A stretch of 64,000 nt of DNA from Halisarca cf. caerulea (GCA_963170055.1 CAUJGJ010000313.1:2349201-2413200); one strand, 5' to 3'; numbered from the stretch's first letter, positions 21,216-33,197 are shown. The notes: generated by a model not told the origin, from the letters alone. Program-made: numbers and translations.

Positions 21216-21944
21216 GCATGTGAGACATGTCCAGATTTGTTATGATAGAGCTTCCCAGTTTGCATAGTGATAAAATGTTATTTTTCGGCGCCTACAAGTG
21301 ATTAGTCACACATTTATCTTGTGATTCAGGCTGATATTCGGGCGTATACAAATTCCGAATCCGCATTCAGTGACATTTTCTGTCGTCACGTTTAACTTTG
21401 TCACATGCTGGCCTGTGACCTATCTGGATGTCCTTCGAAATTCTGCTTTTCGGCTGAGCGCAAAGTGAAGGAACAAGCTGGAGACGGTTTATAGGTGCCA
21501 ACTTCGAGCCATTTGTGATATACAACTTTTCCATGCGGAGGCAAAAGAACCTTTACTCCTGTTGCAAGTTACAACAGCTTGAATTTTGCTGTTTGAGGGT
21601 CATTTTTACAGATCACGGCTTTGGAGCGGAATTGTCAATGCCTCCGCATGGAAAAGCTAGTAACTGTTTCTCTATTGCGATTTACGTGATTGAATAGTCT
21701 TAGGAGCATTCCACCATCTTGCGCCGAAAGCGTTTCGCTTCTTAATAGGGGTTAGGAAAACCATACGAACTTCTTTGCGAATGAATCAGATCTTTTAGAA
21801 TGGTAATTCTCGAAACGTTTATGCTTCTACCTACATGTTAAGCCCTCGTTTGATGCTCTGAAGCTTCTACAAGTTCAGAACAAAGGTTGCAAAGAAGACC
21901 GAAATTTTCACACCTCTGAATTAGCGTGGACATGTCCCACATGT
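21216..21944. mobile_element. inverted-repeat element, family GCATGTGGGACATGTCC, copy 1
   Basis: It starts GCATGTGAGACATGTCCAGA and ends TGGACATGTCCCACATG. The interior includes TTGTTATGATAGAGCTTCC near the left end and ACCGAAATTTTCACACCTCT near the right end. Copies at 24704 and 33760 share these blocks. It is about 729 bp and non-coding. It serves as an uninterrupted reference for two insertions found in copy 2. Confidence 0.82.
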
Positions 21945-21971
21945 GAAGTGGTCAACACCCAGCTTGCAGTG

Positions 21972-22731
21972 CACAGGGTGTTTATAACCGTCTGTTGCTT
22001 GTTCTGATTGTGGGCGGTGCTTGTTTTTTACGTCATCAATTAGCGGCTGTTTTCAATGCATCATTTGCCGTCTTTCAGATGACGTATGAAATTTCATGTA
22101 TCAACAGAATGGGAGAAAAAGGCGACTTTTGTGACGCTATGCCTACATATCTGTGAAACATCACGAAAATGGCAGTTTTGTTGAGGGCGAAGATAATGTT
22201 ACTTGGTTAGACCTCAGATGCCTTTGAATCTCACCAAATCCAACTTCGATGGAATCTTAGGATGTTTTGGTTTGTGAAAATCGTTACGGGCATAGTGCTA
22301 CAATCAAGCAGTTTCTCGCAATTGGACCATTTATGCTAACTTTTGGCCATTTGAAGGGTGAAAAAACAGGTTTTTCGGTTATAACTTTCTTACGGAAGAT
22401 TATAACCTATAGCCCGGAATGATTTTCGGATAGCTCACCACTTGTTCTGTCTTTTCGTGTTGTTTCATGGGAATTGAGAGGGATCTAAAGGTTTGACCGA
22501 GGCGAAGTTTGTCTGAAACTGCTATGTATTCCTAGCTCGCTATCTTCCTTCAGACAATAGAAACAATCGCTAGTTAAGTAACAGAATGTGCGGAATATAT
22601 ACAATTTTCGTCCAGTAAGAAGAACTGGGCGAAAATCTTGTCAACTACGTAGAAATGATCGATAATTCGTGAAGCTATTTCAAGACGGCCATTTTTGCAT
22701 TTTATTCCTGGATGGTTATAAATACCCTGTG
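21972..22731. mobile_element. CACAGGG-end inverted-repeat element, copy A
   Basis: It starts CACAGGGTGTTTATAACC and ends GGTTATAAATACCCTGTG, a clear terminal inverted repeat of 18 bp with one mismatch. Two related elements occur at 26489 and 28411. The flanking dinucleotides do not match here. No coding region. Confidence 0.82.
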
Positions 22732-23544
22732 TACATACAGATGCCATGTGGTTGGGAGAGACATGGGAGAGGAGCAACCAATTCCCCTTTAGCTGATTGG
22801 AGAAATCCAAGAGTACAGTTAATTGTATGGCAGATCCAGACGCATGTATGTGGGGTGCTGGGTAACAACCCAAAGCATGTAACAATGCCAGCAGCAGGTC
22901 TGGCCATTAGTCTCAGAGTACCAGTATCATGTTGGCCACCACAGAGGGCTCCAAGACAGACCCCCCCCCCCTTTTGACCCCCTGAATATGCATTCTGGCC
23001 CAGCCAAAGTGTTACAGCACCTAAATTGAGCTTTTACGCTAGGGACAGCTTTACCCTTTGTTAAGGTCTGCCTCCAGGAATTGAGCCTTATTGCCTTTCA
23101 GGCTCATGATGTGCAAACTACATAGTGTAAGCCTCATCTCTTCAGCCAGCCAATTATGCCATTTACAGCTTCTGAATAGGGGCAGCCACCACAGCTAACT
23201 CAAAAGGGATACCCAGCACGCAGTCAATATAATTCAGGTCAATGGACAAGTTCTGCATATCATGCCTATATTCACAAAGCTTCCAAGGGAGCTTCTGAGC
23301 CATATCTCAGTTGCACTGACCAATAAAAATGGATGCCAGAACTCCCCACTAGCCGACAGTCCATCCATACAGTCAGCCCCTGTTTGTTGCCCTTTGCCAT
23401 TTTCCATTGCTAATTTGTCGGGCTCTCCCTGTTCCTAGTCAATAATCATACTAATAAGTTTAACTATAAATCTATTTTATGTAAAAATATATTTCAAGGA
23501 GCAGATTGAGGGGAAGGATGCTCTTCCTGGGACTAAAACGGACA
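22732..23544. other. no recognised feature
   Basis: This is unique-looking sequence. A homopolymer C run occurs at about 22963-22972. Open frames are short and show no motif. Confidence 0.35.
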
Positions 23545-24565
23545 TTACCGGAAGCAATTACTAGAAGGTACTAGAATATGTGGCAGTCGCAAGTAGAAAT
23601 TAGGAATTAGGTACAGGACATGAAAAGTCACTTTTTTGCAGAAAAACGTTCTTTAATATGTGGAATAGTAGTCCTGAAAGTTTGAATACCAAACTCCACC
23701 AAATTTCGTGTAAATGGTCCACAAGAAGGTCCTCTTCTGCTCTCGATCGTGGCTAGAATGCAAAGAAAAAATGGCTGCCTGTTCAACAGCGCCAGCAAAA
23801 ACTGCACTATTTAGGGTGTAAAGAACAATGGGACAGTGAAACAAATACTTCTCATACCTTTCAAAGCATCGGGGAGGTTTATTATCTTTTAAAAACCTCA
23901 ATAACTTTGACTACAACACGGCTAAGCTACCAGAAATCGGCCAAGCTCACTGTGACAAGGTTTTCTTCGAACAACTCGTCTTGAAGTGCTTGCAGAGATA
24001 CCTAACAACTTCGAATAGATGTAGGAGGAGAAGAAGAAGAGGAAGGTTCACTTTGAGTGTCAAACTTGCGTCATTTAGCAGATTTTAGTGATGAAACGTT
24101 CCTTTGCATGCTGTCGAACAAGAAATAACCCCTTTGTTTGTACTTCGGAAATGGCTAGCGAGGTTAGTGGAAGTAACAGTATGAAACTACGTGTTCCAGG
24201 CTTCAAATAGAGGCCCAGATCATTTAGATATCTTTAGTAAGAGGCTAAAGAAAAGCGAGGGAAATTCGAAACTCATTTTCTCAACATTACGCAACATACC
24301 TAATTCCTAATTTCTACTCGCGACTGCCACATATCATTGATCTAATTAAGCCAATGATTTATTAATATATGCCAAAAATAAATTAAAAAAATGGTAGTAC
24401 GTAGGTTTTAAAAGTTGAACCATTCCTACCCCCAGTCCAGTTCCACTTATGCCATGGCCAACCTCTTTTAATCAGAGGTACAAATTATTGTCAGTAACAT
24501 CTCATTGAAGCTAATTAGGGAAACTATGCTATTTTATGCCATTCCCGACAGATATAATGTTCAAT
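23545..24565. repeat. dispersed repeat, copy 1 (with inserted element)
   Basis: Outside the insertion at 23580-24330, this segment matches 28260-29287. Shared blocks include ACCGGAAGCAATTA, ATTAAGCCAAT, TCCACTTATGCCATGGCCA and CAAATTATTGTCAGTAAC. Each copy carries a different insertion, so each provides the empty site for the other. Confidence 0.85.
23580..24330. mobile_element. inverted-repeat element with ATAT target duplication
   Basis: The ends GTGGCAGTCGCAAGTAGAAA and TTTCTACTCGCGACTGCCAC are inverted over more than 30 bp. ATAT lies on both sides (23576-23579, 24331-24334). The paralogous empty site at about 28284-28295 (AGAATATCATT) has a single ATAT, confirming a 4-bp duplication. Length is 751 bp. 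No transposase is evident. Confidence 0.9.
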
Positions 24566-25029
24566 ATTGTTTACTGCAAGTAAATTGGGTTTACATACTG
24601 TAGGGAGGGCGCCTAGGCTGCTTCTGCAAATGCGCGTGGCGGCAGGCAATTAACTCATGCCTGAAGAATGCATATGAGAACAGTGTCATAAAGCAAGCCT
24701 TCCGCATGTGGGACATGTCCAGATTTGTTATGATAACGCTCCTGGGTTTGCATAGTGATAAAATATTATTTTTCGGTGCCTATAAGTTATTAGTCACGTA
24801 TTTATCTTGTGATTTAGGCTGATATTCGAGCATATACGAGTACCAAATCCGGATTTAGTGACGTTTTGTGTCGTTACGGTTGCTGTATCACATGCTCGCT
24901 TGTGACCAACTGAATGTTCTTTGGGATTTTAGTTTTCAGCTGGGTGATGCATGAGGGAACAAGCTAGAGGCAGTTTCTTGGTGCCAACTTTGAGCCATCT
25001 GGAAGATACAACTTTTCCATGTGGCAGCA

Positions 25030-26176
25030 CGCAGGTATGTTATGGCAGATTTTATGGCAACGTCAAAATGGCCGCCGCTACGTTGATCTTAATTGTACCC
25101 CTATTTTCTTCATAGACACTCGGTAAAATGTGCACAAAATGTCATGTATAATCTTTCTGACATTTTTACTTTGTAACAATACCTCTTTTCTTTGTAAATT
25201 GTATTCCGTAGCTCCACAATTAGACGTTTGCCGCAACGACTGAAAACAGTTTCAGTTGAAAAGCCGGAGATCTAGATGGTGGCTTTTAAAACTTAAAGTA
25301 GGTTTAAAATAATCATAAGATCAATATCTAAATTTTCACCGCGTATACTTTCTAAATTTTATTCCTTGGCTGTTATGTGCAGCATTTTGTGGTTTCCAAG
25401 CCAGGCCAAGACAGGAAATAGCGAGACATAACCTGAACGGAACAAGCAATCAAAAGTATACGCGGTGAAAATTTAGCTTTACCTCTTAGAAATCATCCCT
25501 TAAATTTTTAGAGTTATGGACCACCATCTAGATCTCCGGCTTTTACGAAGAAATTTGCCTGGTGAAGAAGGCTTCTCTCAAGGCCTAAGTCACATGATGT
25601 CACGAGACGGAAGTTAACGGAAGTTTCAATACAATTAACGCAAACCCTTTATTATTTTCGGTTTATGAGATTAAAGCTCTCAGCCTTGGTCAAACCTTAT
25701 TAACTACACTCAGCATGCTTCGTTTTTTTGTATATTCTCCTTCTTCGTCTTTGGAAGGTTGCTTGTGGCGGGTGTTGTAATCGAGCAACAAACGCTAAGA
25801 AAGTCAAGTGAATCGCTAGTATCCACGATCTTCTTACACTATTCCACAAAACTTTCAGCATGATACGTTCTTACATAGCCCCGTTGTTCTAAACAAACGA
25901 GTTAAAAGATTGTGAATTCCTTTTATCATCGGATCCTACCAGCCCTTCCAAGATATAGTTAGTACTTAAATCGGTGTTCATTCTTTGCAAACCTCCCAAA
26001 GAAAGTGCTAATATCCAAAACCAACGCTTAGAATTACGAGAGCGAAACATGCTGTGTAAGTTGGCTAAGGTCTAAAGCTTTTACTTGCTAGCCGCGTAGC
26101 TGGTTCACGTTACAGTACACGAGACAGCACATGACTAACCCACGCAATTAAGTGATTCTGCCATAACATACCTGCA
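25030..26176. mobile_element. CGCAGGTATGTTATG family element 1 with concentric palindromes
   Basis: The outer ends CGCAGGTATGTTATGGCAGA and TCTGCCATAACATACCTGCA are inverted, with CA/CA flanks (2 bp). Inside are two further nested inverted pairs: AAGCCGGAGATCTAGATGG (about 25260) with CCATCTAGATCTCCGGCTT (about 25524), and AAATTTTCACCGCGTATACT (about 25330) with AGTATACGCGGTGAAAATTT (about 25456). A third TTATGTG/ACATAAC pair lies near the centre. The element is non-coding. Confidence 0.85.
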
Positions 26177-26488
26177 CAAGAGAGCTTTTGTTCCTGTCCC
26201 AAGTTATAGGTGCTTGAAGTTTCTCTTTTGAGGGCCAATATTACAGATCTCGGCTTTGGAGAGGAATTGTCTTTGCTGCCGCATGGAAAAGTTAGTAAAT
26301 GTTTTGCTATAGCGATTTATGTGAAAAAGTAGTCTTAAAAGCGTTCCACCATCTTTCGCTTTTCAGTAGAGGTTACTAAAACCTTAGTAGCTTCTGCGTG
26401 CTTGAAGCAGGTCTTTCAAAAGGGTACTCGTTGAAACGCTTATGTGTCTGCCTACATGTTAAGCCTACGTTTGATGCTCTGAAGCTTC

Positions 26489-27256
26489 CACAGGGTATTT
26501 ATTTCAGCCCTCAGATATAACGGTAAAATGGCCGTCGCGAAACTTGACCAATTTTCGTAGTATATTATGCCTCTAATACGAATTGGGCTATGCAAAACAC
26601 TTCATGGAAGTAAACAAGTATTATTGGTAGGCAAACCCGAAGAGGAAAAGGTAAGAAACAGAGAAGTTTGAGTGTACAACAAGGGTGCCATAAACTCTCG
26701 ATAAAAAGCAAAAATTGCCATTTCCAGAGAAGAAGATGACACTGAAGCTTCACCAAATTTACATCAATCGCTAGCTAAATATATGAACTATATGAATTTG
26801 CTTGTTGTTTGCTCTTATAACCTTGTTAAAACCTTTTATTTGGAACTAAACACTTTCGTGCCCGAATCGGCAAAAAATGGAAACAAATACGGCATTTACT
26901 TTCGCTTACCTTCTTATGGCATTATTCAATAAGCAAATTCCCATAGCCATGGCTATGTTAAATCAAAAAAATTAAACAAACGGGAAAGTAGTAGGGTGTT
27001 TTCTCCTCCGGAAAACTGGTTTCTGTTCGCCTATTGAAAAGCGGCCATGTTTAATGACGTATTGTGATGTGGAGCTGTGACATCACTAGCAGCGGTATCT
27101 GCTTACACAGAGCACTTTCTGTGACGTCCTCATTTTGTATGACGTATTTACAATTTGTGGTGACGTTGTTTACTGTTTCTGGTGACGTTGTTTATAAATT
27201 ATGTCTGTGCACGTCCCAAATCCCAAGCAGCTGTGGGCTGTTATAAATGCCCTGTG
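26489..27256. mobile_element. CACAGGG-end inverted-repeat element, copy B
   Basis: It starts CACAGGGTATTTATTTCAGC and ends GGGCTGTTATAAATGCCCTG TG. Flanking TC is present on both sides (26487-26488, 27257-27258). The empty site in the related sequence near 21857 (GAAGCTTCTACAAG) supports a 2-bp duplication. Several TGACGT motifs lie in its right third. Confidence 0.88.
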
Positions 27257-27335
27257 TCTGCAAGTTGAGAACAGAAGCTGTAAAAAAGACCGAAATTTTC
27301 ACACCTTCGAATTAGCATGGACATGTCCCACATGC

Positions 27336-27960
27336 TCCTATTGGCAAATGCAATATGCTAAAGCCAGGCACCAATTGCTAACTAGAGTGAGCCGCTAGAC
27401 TCTTGCAACTGGGAACAATAGCCACGTGCTCATTGAGATTCATTCCATTTGCCAGCATACCACGAAACGTAAATGTGGCCTTTCACAAGTGTGAGCAAGT
27501 TGCTGTACTGTTAATTTTTCCCTCCCACCCACCTCTGTAGATCCAACATGGGTCTATTTTGTATACTATATCGCTCATTAGCTCATGCACCACAATCCAT
27601 GCATGTTACCATGCATGTTTAAGTGATGCTAGATAGGTTTGCCGCACATGACCACAAGCTAACTCTAGCCCGCTGTAGTTGCTCATTTTTCTTTGTTGTG
27701 GTCTGCGCTCTGTAAGTCCTTTGTGATCTTACTCCTTTCTTTTTCTCTCTTTATTTTATTGTCCACTGAGTTCAGTGTGATCTGACTGGACTGGGGGACT
27801 CTCTAATCCTCTGTCAACTCTTCTTTGTTCAGTAAACAAGTAATTTGAGTTAAAAACTCGTGGGGGCTGCCGCCCCACGCACTTGAATCACTTGCAAAGC
27901 ATTGGAGTGTAAGTGCACAGCTGAACATTCATTGAACATACTGTTTATTGTAACTGGACG
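27336..27960. other. no recognised feature
   Basis: This is unique-looking sequence with no motif-bearing open frame. GGGGGCTGCCGCCCC is a short GC palindrome at about 27864-27878. Confidence 0.35.
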
Positions 27961-28008
27961 ATTGTTTTGAAAACAATTGCCATATTTGGCAATTGTTTTC
28001 AAAACAAT
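27961..28008. repeat. perfect palindrome, 22-bp arms
   Basis: ATTGTTTTGAAAACAATTGC CA (27961-27982) and its exact inverse (27987-28008) surround a 4-bp loop. Each arm is itself nearly palindromic (ATTGTTTT-G-AAAACAAT), so alternative four-hairpin folds are possible. Confidence 0.95.
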
Positions 28009-28091
28009 TCCTATAACTCATTCCTGTATAAATTCATACTTCTCTATTACTATTATATAAATTGTCTATTATAAGACTTTTCTTCAAATCC

Positions 28092-28094
<3 letters not shown>

Positions 28095-28136
<42 letters not shown>
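28095..28136. repeat. (TA)n microsatellite
   Basis: About 20 TA units follow CCATAT and end at ATCGG. Confidence 0.97.
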
Positions 28137-28138
<2 letters not shown>

Positions 28139-28259
28139 GACGAGCGTTACACACCGGAAGTCCAAATGAAAACAATATAGGGCCACAGGCAGCCCCTAAA
28201 AACTTACTGTAACTGAACTAAAATGGACAGCCTGTCCATTTAGTGGGTACCCAATTAAT

Positions 28260-29287
28260 TACCGGAAGCAATTAATTCTGGGTACTAGAATATCATTAAG
28301 CCAATTAATTATTAATAAGTGCCAAAAATGAATTAAAAATGGTAATTTGTAGGTGTTAAAAATTTAACCTTTCCCACCCCCCCAGTCTAGCTCCACTTAT
28401 GCCATGGCCACACAGGGTATTTATTTCAGCCCTCGGATATTACGGTAAAATGGCCGTCGCACAACTTGACCAAATTTGATAGCATATTATGCCTTCAATA
28501 CGGATAAACTTATACGTTACACTTTATAAAATTAAACAAATGCTATTTGTAGGAACACCCGAAGAAGAAAAAGTACGAAACAGAGAAGTTTGAGGCAACA
28601 ACAAAGGAGCCATAAACTTAATTTCGGTAAAAGACAGAAATTGCCATTTCCAGAGGAGAAGATGACACGGTAGCTTCATGAAATTTTCTTCAGTCGCTAG
28701 CAAAATATCTGAACTATATGAATTTGCTTGTTGTTCACTACTATAACCTTGTTAAAACCATTTATTTGGGAAAAACACTTTTTTGATGCCCAAATCGGCA
28801 AAAAATGGAAACAAATACGGCATTTATTTTCGCTTACCTTATTATAACATTATTCAACAAGCAAAATCCTATAGCCAAGACTACATTAAATCGAAAAGTG
28901 AATCAAACAGGAAAGTTGTAGGGCATTTTCTCCTCCGGAAAAGCTGATTTCTGTTTGCCTGTTAAAAAACGGCCATTTTTGATGACGTATCGTGATGCGG
29001 GGCTGTGACATCACTAATATCGGTATCTGCTTACATGGGGAACCTTCAGTGACGTCCTCTTTAGTGTGACATAGTTTACAATTTGTGGTGACGTTGTTTA
29101 CTGTTAGGGGTGACGTTGTTTATAAATTTTGTACATGCACGCCCCAAATCCCAAGCAGCTGTGGGCTGATATAAATGCCCTGTGCAACCTCTTTGAATCA
29201 GAGGTGCAAATTATTGTCAGTAACTTCTCATTAGCTAATTAGGGTTACTATGCTATTTTATGGCATTCCTGACAGCTATAATGTTAA
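28260..29287. repeat. dispersed repeat, copy 2 (with inserted element)
   Basis: This is paralogous to 23545-24565 (see that entry). The CACAGGG-type element 28411-29184 interrupts it. Copy 1 at about 24454 shows the empty site GCCATGGCCAACCTC. Confidence 0.85.
28411..29184. mobile_element. CACAGGG-end inverted-repeat element, copy C
   Basis: It starts CACAGGGTATTTATTTCAGC and ends GGGCTGATATAAATGCCCTG TG. CA duplication is at 28409-28410 and 29185-29186, confirmed by the empty site near 24454. It is about 774 bp and strongly similar to copy B throughout. Confidence 0.92.
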
Positions 29288-29369
29288 CACGGAAGCTAGT
29301 CGCTTTAACCCCTTAAGGACTGAAGACCACTTTAGTGGCTCCTCCTGTAAAAATCGTGTGCCAACGATT

Positions 29370-30716
29370 CGCAAGTATGTTATGTCCGAATCTAGCCAAA
29401 ACACGGGCACTTTGTGGTTTTCACGTCATGATTTTCATTATCACTGAATTGTGTGGGTTGGTCATGTGCCAGTAACGTGAATCAGCTTAGGAAGCTCCGC
29501 GACAAGCAAGGTTATCAATCGAGTTATCTATGGTAAAATGTCCAGACCCTACCCAACTTTACACAGCACGTTTCGTTCACGAAATTCTAAGCGTTGGTTT
29601 TGGATAATAACGCTTCCTTTGGCAGGTTTGGGGTTCACCGACTTAAGTATGAACTAGATATCTTGGAAGGGAAGAATCCGATTTCAAGAGAAGTTGACAA
29701 TGTTTTCTGAACTCCTTCGTTTACAATAACAGGGCTACGTAAGATCGTATGCTGAAGGTGTAGTGTACGAAGATTGATTTAGCCTTGAGAGAAGCCTTTT
29801 CACGGAGCAAATTTCTTTGTGAAAGGCGGAGATCTCAGTAGATGGCGGTCATGACTACAGAAATGTAAGGATTGATCTAAATTTTCACCGCATATACTTT
29901 TGATTGCTTGTTCTGTTCAAATTATATATGCGTCACTATTTCTCGTCTTGTCCTGGCTGGAAAGCCACAAAATGCTGCAAATAACAGTTAAGCAATAGAA
30001 TTTCAAAAGTGTATGCGGTGAAAATCTAGATATTGATCCTACGATTACTTCAAACCCACTTTGTAAGGTTTAAAAGCCACTGTCTACATTTCCGCCTCTT
30101 CCACTAAAACTGTTTTCGTGTACTGTTGTAGGATTGCATGTGATGTCACGTGACTTTCCTGAAGGAAGACAGCTTGCTCCACAAGAAAATTTCATCGAAA
30201 ATCGCGGTGGTAGAAATCTCTGATTTTCAGCGTGAAACTTTGAGATATTGTTCCCAAAGGACCAAACCCCTAGAAACAAATTCAGGGTCTTTGTACGTTG
30301 AACCATTTGCTTTATGTCCAAAGGATTGTAACTACTCACCCTCAAATTTTGCATAAATCCTTGGACATAACAGCCATGCAGTGGAGCCTGAAGACCCTGA
30401 ATTCGATTTAGTAAGTTCGGTACCTGTGTGTTCTTTTGAGGCTAGTTTTGTGTTCAAAAGCCTAAGTTTCTACCACCGCGTTTTTGGATTTTTATGTTTT
30501 CGAGTACGGTCTGAAAAAACTGGTCATACGACGTTTTGAGACTTTGCACAATAATCTAAAAGGCTCAGATACCAAGTAGATATGTTTAAGATATAACACA
30601 AAGCGTTTTCTGGGCATCACTAATTGTGCGCATGGAAAAAAGACCTATTGATTTCACTTCTTCGATAACGGCGGCCATTTTTGTTTATGTCCAAGATCGG
30701 ACATAACATACCTGCG
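29370..30716. mobile_element. CGCAGGTATGTTATG family element 2 with two palindrome sets
   Basis: The ends CGCAAGTATGTTATGTCCGA and TCGGACATAACATACCTGCG are inverted, with TT on both sides. The left half matches the right half of element 1 in reverse orientation. A first nested set pairs TCTAAATTTTCACCGCATAT (29877) with a TATGCGGTGAAAATCTAG copy near 30010. A second set pairs AATCGCGGTGGTAGAAATC (30199) with GTTTCTACCACCGCGTTTTT (30467). The central TATGTCCAAGGAT-type pair lies near 30314-30365. Confidence 0.82.
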
Positions 30717-30996
30717 TTACTAATTAGCATAAAATGGCCGATGCGAATAAGGTGGGTCTGGTACTTATCTCCAGAATCCTTGGATGTGAATCTGCGGATC
30801 CGCAGAAACCAATTAGATTGCAGAGTTGCGAATTTAATGAGAGTCACGTGTGGTCACAGCGACAAAGATATTAGTGATGTCACAGCCCCGATTTTATCCC
30901 AATATATTATTTGAGCTCAATTTGAGCGTGTTTTAAGAGTCAGCTACTAATGTAGGTTTTAATGATTTGAAGGATAAACAGAAAGACACAATAGAA
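30717..30996. other. spacer with perfect 16-bp palindrome
   Basis: TCTGCGGATCCGCAGA at about 30791-30806 is a perfect palindrome. The 77-codon open frame through it has no recognisable motif. Confidence 0.4.
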
Positions 30997-31764
30997 CGCA
31001 GGTGAGTTATGTCCAATTTTGACCATAACTCAAAATGGCCGCCCTTTTGGAAGCACTCAAATTACACACTTTGTTTTGCTTTCTGGATAACATTATGGTG
31101 ACATTTACCAGTTCTTTTGTATTCTGAACATATCAAAGTTATGTTGGTACACTTCTAACGATTCTCTGCGACGACGTGATCTTGCTAACAGCATTATTCT
31201 CGGGTACTGTAAAATCAAGAAAACGGCGAAGAGGCGGTGGTAAAAATCTCAGCTTCTGAACACACCAGTAAGTTCAAACGACTCCTTAGGTTCAATAACT
31301 AACTGAAAGATTCCTGGAGCCTGGTAGCTCAAAGCACGGTTGTTATGTCCAAGGGTTTACTTCCTTTTCTGAGGTCTCAAGCCACAAAACACAAGACATA
31401 ATTCGAACGGTAAAAGGTACAGAGCTCCAGGAATCTTTCACCATGGTTTCGACTACTGGGAACACGACAGACCTACTCACGATCCTCCAAGTTGAGATTT
31501 TTACCACCGCCTTTTTCAAAGAAATTTTCCGCTCGAACACAACTCTTCTCGAGCCTGTTGTCACATGCTATCACATGTTCTACGAAAGCGTTAGAAAATA
31601 TTTCTCGTATACTCGCGCATACGTTCCATTTGAAGATGACGTCTTCACCAAAATCAGACTATCTGCGCGTGACAACCCCTTGTGGTTACTGCTATAATGA
31701 AATTCACTGCACGAAGCCGTATAATGTTACATTTATGGCTGGATTCGGCCATAACACACCTGCG
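30997..31764. mobile_element. CGCAGGTATGTTATG family element 3
   Basis: The ends CGCAGGTGAGTTATGTCC and GGCCATAACACACCTGCG are inverted, with AA/AA flanks. Nested pairs: AGGCGGTGGTAAAAATCTCA (about 31231) with TGAGATTTTTACCACCGCCT (about 31492), and GAAAGATTCCTGGAGC (about 31305) with CTCCAGGAATCTTTC (about 31424). Confidence 0.85.
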
Positions 31765-31818
31765 AAACTAATTGTGTTTCTTAATGGAAAGGAAATGTTT
31801 GTCTCGCTACCTACGGGA

Positions 31819-32705
31819 CGCAGGTAAGTTATGTGCATTTTGCAAATAAAACAAAATGGCGGGTGCCAAAGTCGGTCACAAACACACCCCAATTTTCTCA
31901 TTACACGATACATAAGTAACAAAACTGAATACATAGAATGCTACAGCAGTATTTGCAATTTACTTTTCCTTTGTTCAATTGTTAATTTCTCATCGTTCAA
32001 AAGAGAAAAATGAAGATTGCTCAACCCATATAAAAAACCTTTAGTGAAAAACGCGGAGTTCTAAATGACGGTTAAGTGATATGATATCTACCTGGAGAGG
32101 TTCCTAGGATTAGTATCTAACTTTTCACCGTGGTGGATTTTGAAATTCTACTTTGTTCCTGAGATATACAGGATTTCATACTTTTCGAAGAGGATAAAAT
32201 TACGAACACATGCACATAAAACGAAAGGTAGCAGCTATCAAAATCCACCACGGTGAAAAGTTAGACTTACACTTTGTTAACAAGTGTACAAACTTTCAGA
32301 GCTCTAGAGTGCCATTTACAACTCCGCGTTTCAGAAAGAAAATTGGTCGACCCAAACACTCTTCTTCTACTTGCACTCACACGATTGTCAGGTGACTAAT
32401 ACTCGTAAACGTATAGTTGTTAAAGTATACAGAATTTTGTACGCAAAGCTTTGGTCGAATTTGAAGCGAATTAGAGCGAATTTGAACAAAATAGTAAAAC
32501 AATTTGAATAAAATGAAGAACTGGAGACGTCTGAGACTTGTATGCGCATAAATTCTACTTGGCTTGCTAGATAATCAAAAAGCATCCTGAATAGTCATGC
32601 AAACTGCACCTGACCGCTTCGAGTTAATGAGATGCTAATTGATTACATAGTGTGAAGCCACAGAAACGCCCCTCAGCTGCTCAATGTGCACATAACCTAC
32701 CTGCG
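31819..32705. mobile_element. CGCAGGTATGTTATG family element 4
   Basis: The ends CGCAGGTAAGTTATGTGCA and TGCACATAACCTACCTGCG are inverted, with GA/GA flanks. Nested pairs: AAACGCGGAGTTCTAAATGA (about 32048) with CATTTACAACTCCGCGTTT (about 32312), and CTAACTTTTCACCGTGGTGG ATTTTGA (about 32117) with TCAAAATCCACCACGGTGAA (about 32238). Confidence 0.85.
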
Positions 32706-32870
32706 GAAGTGGAAAGTTACTTTGCTTTGCATCGATTCCCAAGGTAGTAGACAAACTGAAGAGAACCTTATGTCTATCTTTAGAATAGCAAAATATTTTC
32801 ATAGTATTTTTGCCGCTTGTGAGCTTGATGGACGACCAGGTTGTTCGCTTCTGCATGGTTGTGTAAGTTA
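32706..32870. other. no recognised feature
   Basis: This is a short unique interval between two MITEs. It may belong to a host intron. No splice-consistent exon could be supported. Confidence 0.3.
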
Positions 32871-33197
32871 CCGTAGAGCGGGAAATTTTCGCGGCATAAA
32901 TTTTCGCGAATCGAAGTAAAATGTAATTTTCGCGAGTTTTATTTTCGCGATGTGAAGATTTTTATTTGCGTTTTGTTACGTTTCAAGTCGTTTGCGTCAA
33001 TTTCTAGACCATTTCAAGTTCGGAGTGTGCTTTTCGCTGAGTTTAACGCTCCATTCCTTAGCGAATCTTGTTACAGCATGCTGTTTTCCCGATTTTAGTG
33101 CACATCTGTCGAAATTTTCGCAGTTAAAGTTTCGCGAATCCGTACAATTCGCGAATATAGCGAAAATATTACCTCGCGAAAATTTCCCGCTCTACGG
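32871..33197. mobile_element. TA-flanked MITE (CCGTAGAGCGGG ends)
   Basis: The ends CCGTAGAGCGGGAAATTTTC and GAAAATTTCCCGCTCTACGG are perfect inverted repeats over at least 20 bp, with TA on both sides (32869-32870, 33198-33199). Many TTTTCGCGAA words occur inside, in both orientations. Length is 327 bp. Confidence 0.93.

Larger units (their letters stand above)
24704..27335. mobile_element. GCATGTGGGACATGTCC family, copy 2, with two nested insertions
   Basis: The ends are GCATGTGGGACATGTCCAGA and GCATGGACATGTCCCACATG C. Collinear blocks with copy 1 (21216-21944) are split by two other elements, at 25030-26176 and 26489-27256. The uninterrupted copy shows both empty sites. Confidence 0.85.
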
